Shown: piece after piece, positions 1-5,270 of the stretch
Position numbering within the stretch: position 1 is the stretch's first letter
How the letters are laid out: each line of letters begins with the position of its first letter
Origin: Clostridiales bacterium
GTDB lineage: Bacteria > Bacillota > Clostridia > Oscillospirales > Oscillospiraceae
Direction: 5' to 3'
Assembly (NCBI GenBank): GCA_003516765.1
Contig: DPCD01000089.1
Coordinates: 6,840-13,194 of the forward strand
Length of the DNA: 6,355 nt
Made by a program: the position numbers and the translations under genes
Notes under the pieces: generated by a model
Told to the model about the DNA's origin: nothing
Databases searched by the model: none
Seen by the model: the letters and a program-made list of their open reading frames with translations, nothing else

Positions 1-1
1 C

Positions 2-78
2 AAGCCGGGTGGCACCGCAGGAGTTTTCCCCTCCTGTCCCAGCAGTTCGTACTGTAGGGACAGGAGGGTTTTCATTTT
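2..78 (+). promoter_or_regulatory. T-box riboswitch, 3' part (antiterminator/terminator), cut by the window edge
   Basis: Bases 2-18 match the conserved T-box core (family consensus AGGGTGGNACCGCG). The sequence here is GGGTGGCACCGC, with TGGC at 10-13 as the segment that pairs with the acceptor end of uncharged tRNA. An antiterminator can be drawn: GGG 7-9 with CCC 38-40, a 7-base bulge 10-16, then G17-T37 and CAGGAG 18-23 with CTCCTG 31-36. It shares bases 29-40 with the terminator stem, so the two folds exclude each other. The C at position 13 would pair with a G discriminator base, which fits bacterial tRNA-Trp but also some other tRNAs. Stem I and the specifier codon lie outside the window, so tryptophan specificity is inferred from the downstream trpB. 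Confidence 0.92.
29..72 (+). terminator. Regulated rho-independent terminator of the T-box leader
   Basis: A perfect 12-bp stem pairs CCCTCCTGTCCC (29-40) with GGGACAGGAGGG (57-68) and is followed by TTTT (69-72). An inner CAGT/ACTG helix (43-46/51-54) with loop TCGT extends the stem. It forms when the tRNA is charged and ends transcription before trpB. The antiterminator uses the left arm instead when uncharged tRNA is bound. Confidence 0.92.
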
Positions 79-131
79 GTCCCGCAGATTCAGGTCATCC
101 ATTGAAAATTCAAAGAAAGGTGGACGCAAAC

Positions 132-1502
132 ATGTCTGAACAAATCCCGTACAAAATCTATCTCTCCGAAGCCGAGATGCCCACGGCATGGTACAATCTC
201 CGTGCCGACATGAAAAACAAGCCCGCGCCGCTGCTGAACCCCGGTACTGGCAAGCCTATGACCTTCGACGATCTGCGCCCCGTATTCTGCGACGAGCTGG
301 TCCGTCAGGAGCTGGACAACGACACGCCGTATATCGAAATCCCGGCGGAAATCCGCGATTTTTACAAGATGTACCGCCCCTCGCCGCTGGTCAGAGCCTA
401 CTGCCTCGAGAAAAAGCTCGGCACCCCGGCAAAGATCTACTACAAGTTTGAGGGCAACAACACCTCCGGCAGCCATAAATTAAATTCCGCCATCGCCCAG
501 GCGTATTACGCCAAGCAGCAGGGACTCAAGGGCGTCACGACGGAAACCGGCGCCGGTCAGTGGGGCACCGCGCTTTCCATGGCGTGCGCATACCTGGGTC
601 TGGACTGCAAGGTCTACATGGTCAAATGCTCCTACGAGCAGAAGCCCTTCCGCCGCGAGGTCATGCGCACCTACGGCGCGAGCGTCACGCCGTCGCCGTC
701 CAACACGACAAACGTTGGCAGAAAAATTCTGGAGAAGGACCCGAATACCACCGGCTCTCTCGGCTGCGCCATCAGCGAGGCGGTCGAGGCTGCAACGACA
801 ACGCCCGGCTACCGCTACGTCCTCGGCAGCGTTCTCAATCAGGTTCTGCTTCACCAGTCGGTCATCGGTCTGGAGGCGAAGGCAGCGCTCGATAAATACG
901 GTGTCAAGCCCGACATCATCATCGGCTGCGCCGGCGGCGGCTCGAACCTCGGCGGTCTGATTGCGCCGTTTATGGGGCAGAAGCTGCGCGGCGAAGAGGA
1001 CTACCGGATCATTGCCGTCGAGCCCGCGTCCTGCCCGAGCTTCACGCGCGGCAGATTTGCCTACGACTTCTGCGACACCGGCATGGTCTGCCCGCTGGCG
1101 AAAATGTACACGCTCGGCTCTGGCTTCATTCCGTCTGCCAACCACGCCGGCGGTCTTCGCTACCACGGCATGAGCTCCACGCTCTCGCAGCTCTACCACG
1201 ACGGTTTGATGGAGGCGCGCGCAGTTGAGCAGACGAGCGTTTTTGCGGCGGCGGAGTATTTTGCGCGCGTCGAGGGCATCCTCCCCGCGCCCGAGTCCAG
1301 CCACGCCATCCGCGCGGCAATCGACGAAGCGCTCAGATGCAAGCAAACCGGTGAGGAAAAGACGATTCTCTTCGGTCTGACCGGCACGGGCTACTTCGAT
1401 CTCTACGCCTACGAGTCCTACAACAACGGCACCATGACCGACACCATTCCCACCGACGAGCAGCTTCAAAAGAGTTTTGCGGCGCTGCCGAACATCGGCT
1501 GA
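132..1502 (+). CDS. trpB: Tryptophan synthase beta chain, TrpB2 class (TrpB-like PLP enzyme)
   Basis: 456 residues. It joins indole and L-serine to make tryptophan with pyridoxal phosphate, in the cytoplasm. The PLP lysine is K116 in GSHKLN (113-118), the catalytic glutamate is E138 in TTETGAGQWG, and the phosphate-binding loop is GGGSN 268-272. The class is shown by the long N-terminal region with NPGTGKP (36-42), by W in GAGQWG where classical TrpB has H, and by the C-terminal APESSHAIR (386-394) and TILFGLTGTG blocks. The length also fits TrpB2; TrpB1 is about 400. The ATG at 132 is chosen because the protein then begins like the family and AAAGG (116-120) precedes it; the frame is open further upstream but that runs through the T-box. 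No trpA is in view and a terminator follows, so it is the only gene this leader controls here. That fits indole salvage or a partner encoded elsewhere. Some TrpB2 enzymes are reported to prefer O-phosphoserine; the sequence alone does not tell. Only two tryptophans (W20, W144) occur. Confidence 0.95.
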   Translation: MSEQIPYKIYLSEAEMPTAWYNLRADMKNKPAPLLNPGTGKPMTFDDLRPVFCDELVRQELDNDTPYIEIPAEIRDFYKMYRPSPLVRAYCLEKKLGTPAKIYYKFEGNNTSGSHKLNSAIAQAYYAKQQGLKGVTTETGAGQWGTALSMACAYLGLDCKVYMVKCSYEQKPFRREVMRTYGASVTPSPSNTTNVGRKILEKDPNTTGSLGCAISEAVEAATTTPGYRYVLGSVLNQVLLHQSVIGLEAKAALDKYGVKPDIIIGCAGGGSNLGGLIAPFMGQKLRGEEDYRIIAVEPASCPSFTRGRFAYDFCDTGMVCPLAKMYTLGSGFIPSANHAGGLRYHGMSSTLSQLYHDGLMEARAVEQTSVFAAAEYFARVEGILPAPESSHAIRAAIDEALRCKQTGEEKTILFGLTGTGYFDLYAYESYNNGTMTDTIPTDEQLQKSFAALPNIG

Positions 1503-1514
1503 TTGCACAGATAC

Positions 1515-1556
1515 AAAAGTTCCCCGCGCAGAAAGGCTCTGCGCGGGGAACTTTTT
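1515..1556. terminator. Bidirectional rho-independent terminator between trpB and mutY
   Basis: A perfect 18-bp inverted repeat (1515-1532 with 1538-1555) closes on a 5-base loop AAGGC. The outer pairs are AAAA/TTTT, so a T tract follows the GC core on both strands: TTTTT at 1552-1556 for trpB, and TTTT read leftward from 1518 for mutY. The mutY stop codon (1555-1557) overlaps the edge of the stem. Confidence 0.93.
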
Positions 1557-2589
1557 ATGCCTCTACAAACATCCGGAATGCCGTGGGAAGCGCCACATCC
1601 GCGCGCCGCCTTTGCGCGTCCGCCCAGACAAATTCCTGTGATTTTCGCCTGCATACCATATAATAGCAGCGCATCCGCCAGATGATGTGCGTGAACACAT
1701 GCACACGCTCGACGCTTTTCAGTAACTCCGCCGGCTCACATCCGGCAGCCTCCACATAGCCAAGCGCCTGCCCCGCGTCGAGCTTTCCCTCCACGTTCGG
1801 AAGCTCCCACAGCCCTGCCAGAAGTCCCCGGCTCTCGCGCTTTCGGACGGCAAGGCAGTCCTCGCAGATCAGATAAAAAACCGTCTTTTCCTCCTCGCGC
1901 TTCTGCTTTTTCGCGTCCTTCACTGGATAGGCTTCCCACGTGCCGTGCGCATTTGCAAGGCACAGCTCCTTGATCGGGCAGACGCCGCACCGCGGCGCGC
2001 CGTTCGGCGCGCACACCACTGCCCCCAGCTCCATGAGCGCCTGCGTGAGCTTGCCGCGGGGAACCGCTTCATAGAGCGGCAGCAGCGCCTCGCGGCAGGC
2101 ATTTTTGGTTTTCTGGGCGGTAATGCTTGCGCCGTCCTCCATCACACGCGAAGCAACCCGCAGCACATTTCCGTCCACTGCCGGCGTCGGCAGTTCAAAG
2201 CAGATTGAGCAGATTGCCCCTGCCGTATAGTCTCCGATGCCCGGCAGGGCGCGCACCGCCTCATATGTCCGGGGGAATTCTCCCGCGTACTCGTCCATGA
2301 TCACCCTCGCAGCCTTTTGCAGGTTGCGCACGCGGCTGTAATACCCGAGTCCCTCCCAGAGCTTCGTCAGCCGGTCGGGCGGGCAATCTGCCAGCGCCGC
2401 AATCGTCGGAAGCTCGGTCAAAAACCGCGCGTAATAGCCCTTCACTGCCTCGACTCTCGTCTGCTGCAGCATAATTTCCGACAGCCACACATGATAGGGC
2501 TCCCGGTCCTGCCGCCAGGGAAGCTCCCGGTGCCCTGCGTCATACCACGCACACAGCTTTTCTTTCAACCCCTCCGGCAGACGCTGCAT
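1555..2589 (-). CDS. mutY: A/G-specific adenine DNA glycosylase MutY
   Basis: 344 residues. It removes adenine mispaired with 8-oxoguanine in base-excision repair. In order it shows LPWR (23-26), the SEIMLQQT motif (37-44) with catalytic E38, a helix-hairpin-helix LPGIGDYTAGAI (115-126), VDGN with catalytic D139, and a [4Fe-4S] cysteine set C193, C201, C204, C210. A C-terminal NUDIX-like domain (about 235-344) follows and contains FTH (299-301), matching the FSH loop that reads 8-oxoG. The length fits the family. The start is the ATG at 2589: AAGGAG (complement of 2600-2605) lies 10 bases before it but only 1 base before an in-frame GTG at 2598. The gene has its own promoter (2620-2648), is divergent from the transporter and convergent with trpB. 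The first cysteine gap is 7 residues against 6 in E. coli, which may be a lineage variant. Confidence 0.96.
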   Translation of the reverse strand: MQRLPEGLKEKLCAWYDAGHRELPWRQDREPYHVWLSEIMLQQTRVEAVKGYYARFLTELPTIAALADCPPDRLTKLWEGLGYYSRVRNLQKAARVIMDEYAGEFPRTYEAVRALPGIGDYTAGAICSICFELPTPAVDGNVLRVASRVMEDGASITAQKTKNACREALLPLYEAVPRGKLTQALMELGAVVCAPNGAPRCGVCPIKELCLANAHGTWEAYPVKDAKKQKREEEKTVFYLICEDCLAVRKRESRGLLAGLWELPNVEGKLDAGQALGYVEAAGCEPAELLKSVERVHVFTHIIWRMRCYYMVCRRKSQEFVWADAQRRRADVALPTAFRMFVEA

Positions 2590-2599
2590 ATTCTTCACG

Positions 2600-2605
2600 C
2601 TCCTT
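2600..2605 (-). promoter_or_regulatory. Ribosome binding site deciding the mutY start
   Basis: The bottom strand reads AAGGAG here. It is 10 bases from the ATG ending at 2589 and a single base from the GTG at 2598. The second spacing is too tight for initiation, so the ATG is preferred and the protein is three residues shorter than the GTG reading. Confidence 0.7.
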
Positions 2606-2619
2606 AACCCGTTTCCCCC

Positions 2620-2648
2620 ATTGTAGCCGCCGCCGGCACGCTTGTCAA
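2620..2648 (-). promoter_or_regulatory. Sigma-A type promoter of mutY
   Basis: On the bottom strand: TTGACA (complement of 2643-2648), 17-bp spacer, TACAAT (complement of 2620-2625). The -35 is a perfect consensus and the -10 matches 5 of 6. The predicted transcript start is near 2613, giving a leader of roughly 24 bases that still contains the Shine-Dalgarno site. Confidence 0.85.
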
Positions 2649-2670
2649 ATGCGCCGTGCGCCGCTATAAT
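2642..2670 (+). promoter_or_regulatory. Sigma-A type promoter of the transporter/phosphodiesterase unit
   Basis: TTGTCA (2642-2647), 17-bp spacer, TATAAT (2665-2670). The -35 matches 5 of 6 and the -10 is perfect. The start is predicted near 2677, leaving a leader of about 44 bases before the ATG at 2721. Its -35 box occupies nearly the same bases as the -35 of the mutY promoter on the other strand. Confidence 0.85.
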
Positions 2671-2720
2671 AGCTGTGTCCGCAATGATAGATATTTATGA
2701 TATAGAGGAGAGCCGCGCCC

Positions 2721-4061
2721 ATGAAGCTCAACAGCCGCCGCACCATTCTGACCGGTCTCGCGTTTTTGTCCATCTGCGCCTTCTGGCAGATGTATGACAA
2801 CGTCATTCCGCTCATTCTGACGAAAACCTTCCACATGAACGAAACGTTCTCCGGCGCCATCATGGCGGCAGACAATGTGCTGGCGCTGTTCCTGCTGCCG
2901 TTTTTCGGCGCGCGCTCGGACAAGACGAACACGAAAATCGGCAAGCGCATGCCCTACATTCTCTTTGGCACCGGCTGCGCGGTGATTCTGATGAACCTGC
3001 TGCCGCTCATTGACAACAGCTACGCCGCCGCGCCTTCCGGCTTCAAGACGGCAAGCTTTGTCATCGTGCTGGGGCTGCTGCTTATCGCGATGGGAACCTA
3101 CCGCTCTGCCGCAGTTGCGCTGATGCCGGACCTCACGCCGAAGCCTCTTCGCTCGCGCGCCAACGCCATCATCAACCTCATGGGTGCCGTCGGCGGCATT
3201 TTGTATCTCGCAGTCGCCGCCGTTCTGTACTCGCAGAAACGGCTGGACGCCATGGGGCTGACCAAAGCGGACCGGCTGGACTATCAGCCGCTTTTCCTGA
3301 TCGTCTCGGCAATCATGTTCGTCTCCGTCGGCATTTTGTTCCTCACGATCAAAGAGCCGCGTCTGGCAAAGGAAAGCCAGCAGCTGGAGGCGCAGCACCC
3401 GGAGTGGAACCTTGCCGAGACCGACGACGCCGGGACCGAGGTCCTTCCGAAGCCCGTCCGGCGAAGCCTCGGGTTTCTTCTTGCGTCGATTGCCCTGTGG
3501 TTCATGGGCTATAACGGCGTGACCACCTGGTTTACGACCTATGTCTCCGCCGTAATGGGGCAGGGACTCGGCGGCGCGTCGACCTGCCTTCTGATTGCAA
3601 CCGGCGGCGCGATTGTCTCTTATATCCCGATCGGCGCGCTTGCCGCGAAAATCGGCAGAAAGAAAACCATCCAGCTGGGCATTGTGCTGCTTGCCGCCTG
3701 CTTTGCTCTGGGCTATGTCCTCACGACCAGCTTTTCCTCCATTAACGCCGTCATGTTCCTCGTCTTCGCGCTCGTGGGGCTTGCGTGGGCGGCAATCAAC
3801 GTCAACTCGCTGCCGATGGTCGTCGAGATGTGCCGCGGCTCCGACACCGGCAAATTCACCGGCTTTTACTACACCGCCTCCATGGCGGCGCAGGTTGTAA
3901 CCCCGGTCCTTGCCGGAACGCTCATGCGGAGCATCAGCTACCGGATTCTGTTCCCGTATGCCGCCTTTTTCGTGGCGCTGTCGTTTGTGACGATGTGCTT
4001 CGTCCGGCACGGAGACAGCAAGGCGGAGGCAAAGCGCGGGCTTGCCGCGTTCGAAGATTAA
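2721..4061 (+). CDS. Major facilitator superfamily transporter, GPH/SLC45-like cation symporter type
   Basis: 446 residues, an integral membrane protein with about 12 hydrophobic segments in two halves (roughly 10-210 and 250-430) joined by a polar, acidic loop (about 211-248). The loop between helices 2 and 3 carries the family motif GARSDKTNTKIGKR (63-76), and the second half repeats it as GALAAKIGRKK (305-315). D26 in helix 1 and the block DLTPKPLRSRANAI (137-150) resemble the glycoside/hexuronide and sucrose-type (SLC45) cation symporters. A sugar or related solute moved with H+ or Na+ is therefore the best guess; the substrate is not readable. The ATG is set by GAGGAG (2705-2710), 10 bases upstream. 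The gene has its own promoter and is followed after 20 bases by the phosphodiesterase, so the two are probably co-transcribed. It is complete, with no frameshift seen. Confidence 0.88.
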   Translation: MKLNSRRTILTGLAFLSICAFWQMYDNVIPLILTKTFHMNETFSGAIMAADNVLALFLLPFFGARSDKTNTKIGKRMPYILFGTGCAVILMNLLPLIDNSYAAAPSGFKTASFVIVLGLLLIAMGTYRSAAVALMPDLTPKPLRSRANAIINLMGAVGGILYLAVAAVLYSQKRLDAMGLTKADRLDYQPLFLIVSAIMFVSVGILFLTIKEPRLAKESQQLEAQHPEWNLAETDDAGTEVLPKPVRRSLGFLLASIALWFMGYNGVTTWFTTYVSAVMGQGLGGASTCLLIATGGAIVSYIPIGALAAKIGRKKTIQLGIVLLAACFALGYVLTTSFSSINAVMFLVFALVGLAWAAINVNSLPMVVEMCRGSDTGKFTGFYYTASMAAQVVTPVLAGTLMRSISYRILFPYAAFFVALSFVTMCFVRHGDSKAEAKRGLAAFED

Positions 4062-4081
4062 TCAAAAAAGAAGGCATTTTT

Positions 4082-4897
4082 ATGATCGTACTCTACATTT
4101 TATTGCTTCTCTGCGCGCTCTATATTCTTGCGCTGCAGGGCAGACGAAATCACCCGCTGTGGTCCTGCTTCCGCGCGCAGCGCTTTGCCCACCGGGGCTA
4201 CCATGACAAGCCGCAGATTCCGGAAAACAGCCTTCCCGCTTTCCGCCGCGCCATCGCGCACGGCTGGGGCGCCGAGCTGGACGTGCATCTTTTAAAAGAC
4301 GGCACGCTTGCCGTATTTCACGATTCAAGCCTCTCGCGCTGCACCGGCGCGCAGGGCATGATCGAAGATCTGACGCTTGCGGAGCTGAAGGCGCTTCGGC
4401 TGGAGGGAACGGACGAGCAGATTCCGCTCTTTGACGAGGTGCTGGCGCTGTTTGAAACGGCAACGCCTCTCATTATCGAGCTGAAAAGCGCCAACGGCAA
4501 TCATTATGCCCTCACAAAGGCAGTCTGCGAGCGGCTGGACACCTACAAGGGCGTCTACTGCATCGAGTCGTTCGATCCCTTCTGCCTGCTGGACCTCAAG
4601 AAGCTGCGCCCGGACACCTGCCGCGGGCAGCTGTCGATGAACTTCCTGAAAGACCCCTCCGGTCTTCCGCTTTACAAGCGCTTCATCGCAGGAAACCTCC
4701 TTCTGAACTTCCTCACCCGACCGGACTTCGTCGCCTACAAGTATGAAGACCGCGATTGCCTCGCGCCGAAGCTCTGCCGCAGCCTCTGGGGCATTCAGGA
4801 GGTCAGCTGGACCATCCGCAGGCGCGAAGACCTGCTGAACGCTGAGCGGGCGCATTCTATTGGCATCTTCGAGCGCTTCGACCCGGATCGGAGCTGA
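4082..4897 (+). CDS. Membrane-anchored glycerophosphodiester phosphodiesterase (GDPD family)
   Basis: 271 residues. The family cleaves glycerophosphodiesters to sn-glycerol 3-phosphate and an alcohol, using a metal ion in a TIM barrel. Residues 2-19 are one hydrophobic segment, followed by the GDPD domain: AHRG (36-39) with H37 and R38, PENS with E48 and N49, ELDVH with E65 and D67, FHD with H80, and IELK with E133 and K135. The domain ends with SWTIRRREDL (242-251) and IFERF (262-266). All expected metal and catalytic positions appear present. The charges after the helix (R21, R22, R31, R34) suggest by the positive-inside rule that the enzyme faces the cytoplasm. The start ATG is preceded by AAGAAGG (4068-4074) at 7 bases. 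It lies 20 bases after the transporter and is probably the second gene of that operon. Its substrate is not fixed; some relatives act on lysophospholipids. Confidence 0.9.
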   Translation: MIVLYILLLLCALYILALQGRRNHPLWSCFRAQRFAHRGYHDKPQIPENSLPAFRRAIAHGWGAELDVHLLKDGTLAVFHDSSLSRCTGAQGMIEDLTLAELKALRLEGTDEQIPLFDEVLALFETATPLIIELKSANGNHYALTKAVCERLDTYKGVYCIESFDPFCLLDLKKLRPDTCRGQLSMNFLKDPSGLPLYKRFIAGNLLLNFLTRPDFVAYKYEDRDCLAPKLCRSLWGIQEVSWTIRRREDLLNAERAHSIGIFERFDPDRS

Positions 4898-4938
4898 ATA
4901 TTTTCTCGTTTTTCCGAAAAAATATCCCCTGGGGAGGC

Positions 4939-4967
4939 TTGCGCCCGACCAGAAGATTCCGTACAAT
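4939..4967 (+). promoter_or_regulatory. Candidate promoter downstream of gdpd
   Basis: TTGCGC (4939-4944), 17-bp spacer, TACAAT (4962-4967). The -10 matches 5 of 6 and the spacing is ideal, but the -35 matches only 3 of 6. A start near 4974 would open a short transcript that ends at the hairpin 5064-5104. It could be chance similarity. Confidence 0.4.
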
Positions 4968-4973
4968 AGTACC

Positions 4974-5104
4974 ATCGATGATATCTCTCAAACGGCGCGC
5001 CTCCCTTGCAGCGGGGAGACGCGCCGTAAACCCTTCCGCCTTCTTTTGCTTCTGACAGATAACAACCGACTCGGCCGCAAGCGGTCGAGCCGGTTCGTTT
5101 TCTT
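4974..5104 (+). ncRNA. Candidate small RNA of about 131 nt, no family recognised
   Basis: The proposed RNA begins about 7 bases after the candidate -10 box. A strong 5' hairpin pairs ACGGCGCG (4992-4999) with CGCGCCGT (5020-5027) and CTCCC (5001-5005) with GGGAG (5014-5018), around one C/A mismatch. A pyrimidine-rich, apparently unpaired linker follows (5028-5063, containing CCCTTCCGCCTTCTTTTG), and then the terminator hairpin 5064-5095 with its T tract. Promoter, 5' stem, CU-rich linker and terminator is a common layout for trans-acting small RNAs of Gram-positive bacteria, whose CU-rich loops can pair with Shine-Dalgarno sites. That function is inference only. The alternative is a structured 3' UTR of the gdpd mRNA. 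Confidence 0.35.
5064..5104. terminator. Terminator hairpin after gdpd, probably once also used by pgi
   Basis: Arms 5064-5078 and 5081-5095 pair as AACCG/CGGTT, CTCG/CGAG and CCG/CGG, with one A/C mismatch, one G-T wobble and a tight loop. On the top strand CGTTTTCTT follows (5096-5104), a usable T tract. On the bottom strand the tail is weaker (GTTGTTATC). If the palindromic element is removed, the pgi stop codon falls 7 bases from this hairpin, the same arrangement as trpB/mutY. Confidence 0.75.
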
Positions 5105-5270
5105 AGGGAAGCTCTGATTAAATCAGCGGCTGTGGACGGCGAGAGATTTTTCGTCAAGACAAGGTTTGAAAAGCGAAGGAATACTGCATGTATTTCTCGT
5201 TTTTCAAACCGCCGGATTGGCGGAAAAGATCCGTCGTCCGCGGTCGGGGATTTATTCAGAGGTTCCTTAA
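5103..5270. repeat. Putative target-site duplication flanking the palindromic element
   Basis: TTAG (5103-5106) and TTAA (5267-5270) flank the element, sharing TTA. The right copy supplies the pgi stop codon, TAA on the bottom strand at 5269-5267. Restoring a single copy, in either version, still gives a tyrosine codon followed by TAA, so the insertion need not have changed the pgi product. Confidence 0.55.
5107..5266. mobile_element. MITE-like palindromic element, 160 bp
   Basis: The terminal inverted repeats are GGAAGCTCTGATTAAATC (5107-5124) and the complement of 5249-5266, GGAACCTCTGAATAAATC, matching at 16 of 18. The symmetry continues inward: 5127-5141 pairs with 5232-5246 (15 pairs, four of them G-T), a looser middle part follows, and 5163-5184 pairs with 5190-5210 (21 pairs, one bulged A) around the loop TGCAT. 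The flanks are TTAG (5103-5106) and TTAA (5267-5270), a likely short target duplication. It has no coding capacity. Size, end repeats and TTA-type target fit a miniature inverted-repeat transposable element mobilised by a transposase encoded elsewhere, perhaps IS5-like given that family's YTAR or TNA targets. Palindromic repeats such as ERIC or NEMIS are built similarly. Copy number cannot be seen from one window. Confidence 0.72.

Larger units (their letters stand above)
4898..5266. other. Gene-free stretch between the convergent gdpd and pgi genes
   Basis: No reading frame here has family-like sequence or a good ribosome site. In order it holds a weak AT-rich inverted repeat (ATATTTT 4898-4904 with AAAATAT 4919-4925), a candidate promoter (4939-4967), a candidate small RNA (4974-5104) ending in a terminator hairpin, and a 160-bp palindromic element (5107-5266) that reaches the pgi stop codon. 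Nearly every part has strong RNA-folding potential. Confidence 0.75.

Noticed and set aside
9..131. An N-terminal extension of trpB by 41 codons in the same frame.
   Set aside because: These bases form the T-box core and its terminator, and the protein family begins near the ATG at 132.
480..1508. A long open frame on the bottom strand opposite trpB (342 codons).
   Set aside because: It lies wholly antisense to a clear enzyme gene, its product is arginine/alanine/valine rich without family motifs, and such frames arise from GC-rich third positions.
2590..2598. GTG at 2598 as the mutY start.
   Set aside because: The AAGGAG site would be only 1 base from it; the ATG three codons later has workable spacing. 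It remains possible.
2664..4010. A 448-codon open frame on the bottom strand opposite the transporter.
   Set aside because: The product is low-complexity and rich in R, H, Q and G with no membrane or domain signature; it is a codon-bias shadow of the transporter.
4926..4934. CCCCTGGGG palindrome near the gdpd stop as an operator.
   Set aside because: It is very short, single, and has no partner or known binding motif to support it.
4992..5027. The hairpin 4992-5027 as the terminator of the gdpd operon.
   Set aside because: The stem is strong, but no T tract follows on the top strand and only TTT on the bottom, so the hairpin at 5064-5095 is the better terminator.
5064..5102. Residual pgi coding sequence beyond the element (bottom-strand frame GAA AAC GAA CCG).
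   Set aside because: It would begin with the glutamate often seen after KPGY, but the frame runs through the terminator hairpin and shows no PGI-like continuation.
4860..5117. A small protein frame across the gdpd 3' end and the following hairpins.
   Set aside because: It overlaps gdpd out of frame, has no clear ribosome site and would run through two strong hairpins.
5166..5194. An outward promoter inside the palindromic element (TTGAAA with TGTATT 17 bases later).
   Set aside because: The -10 match is poor and the bases are accounted for by the palindrome's terminal helix.
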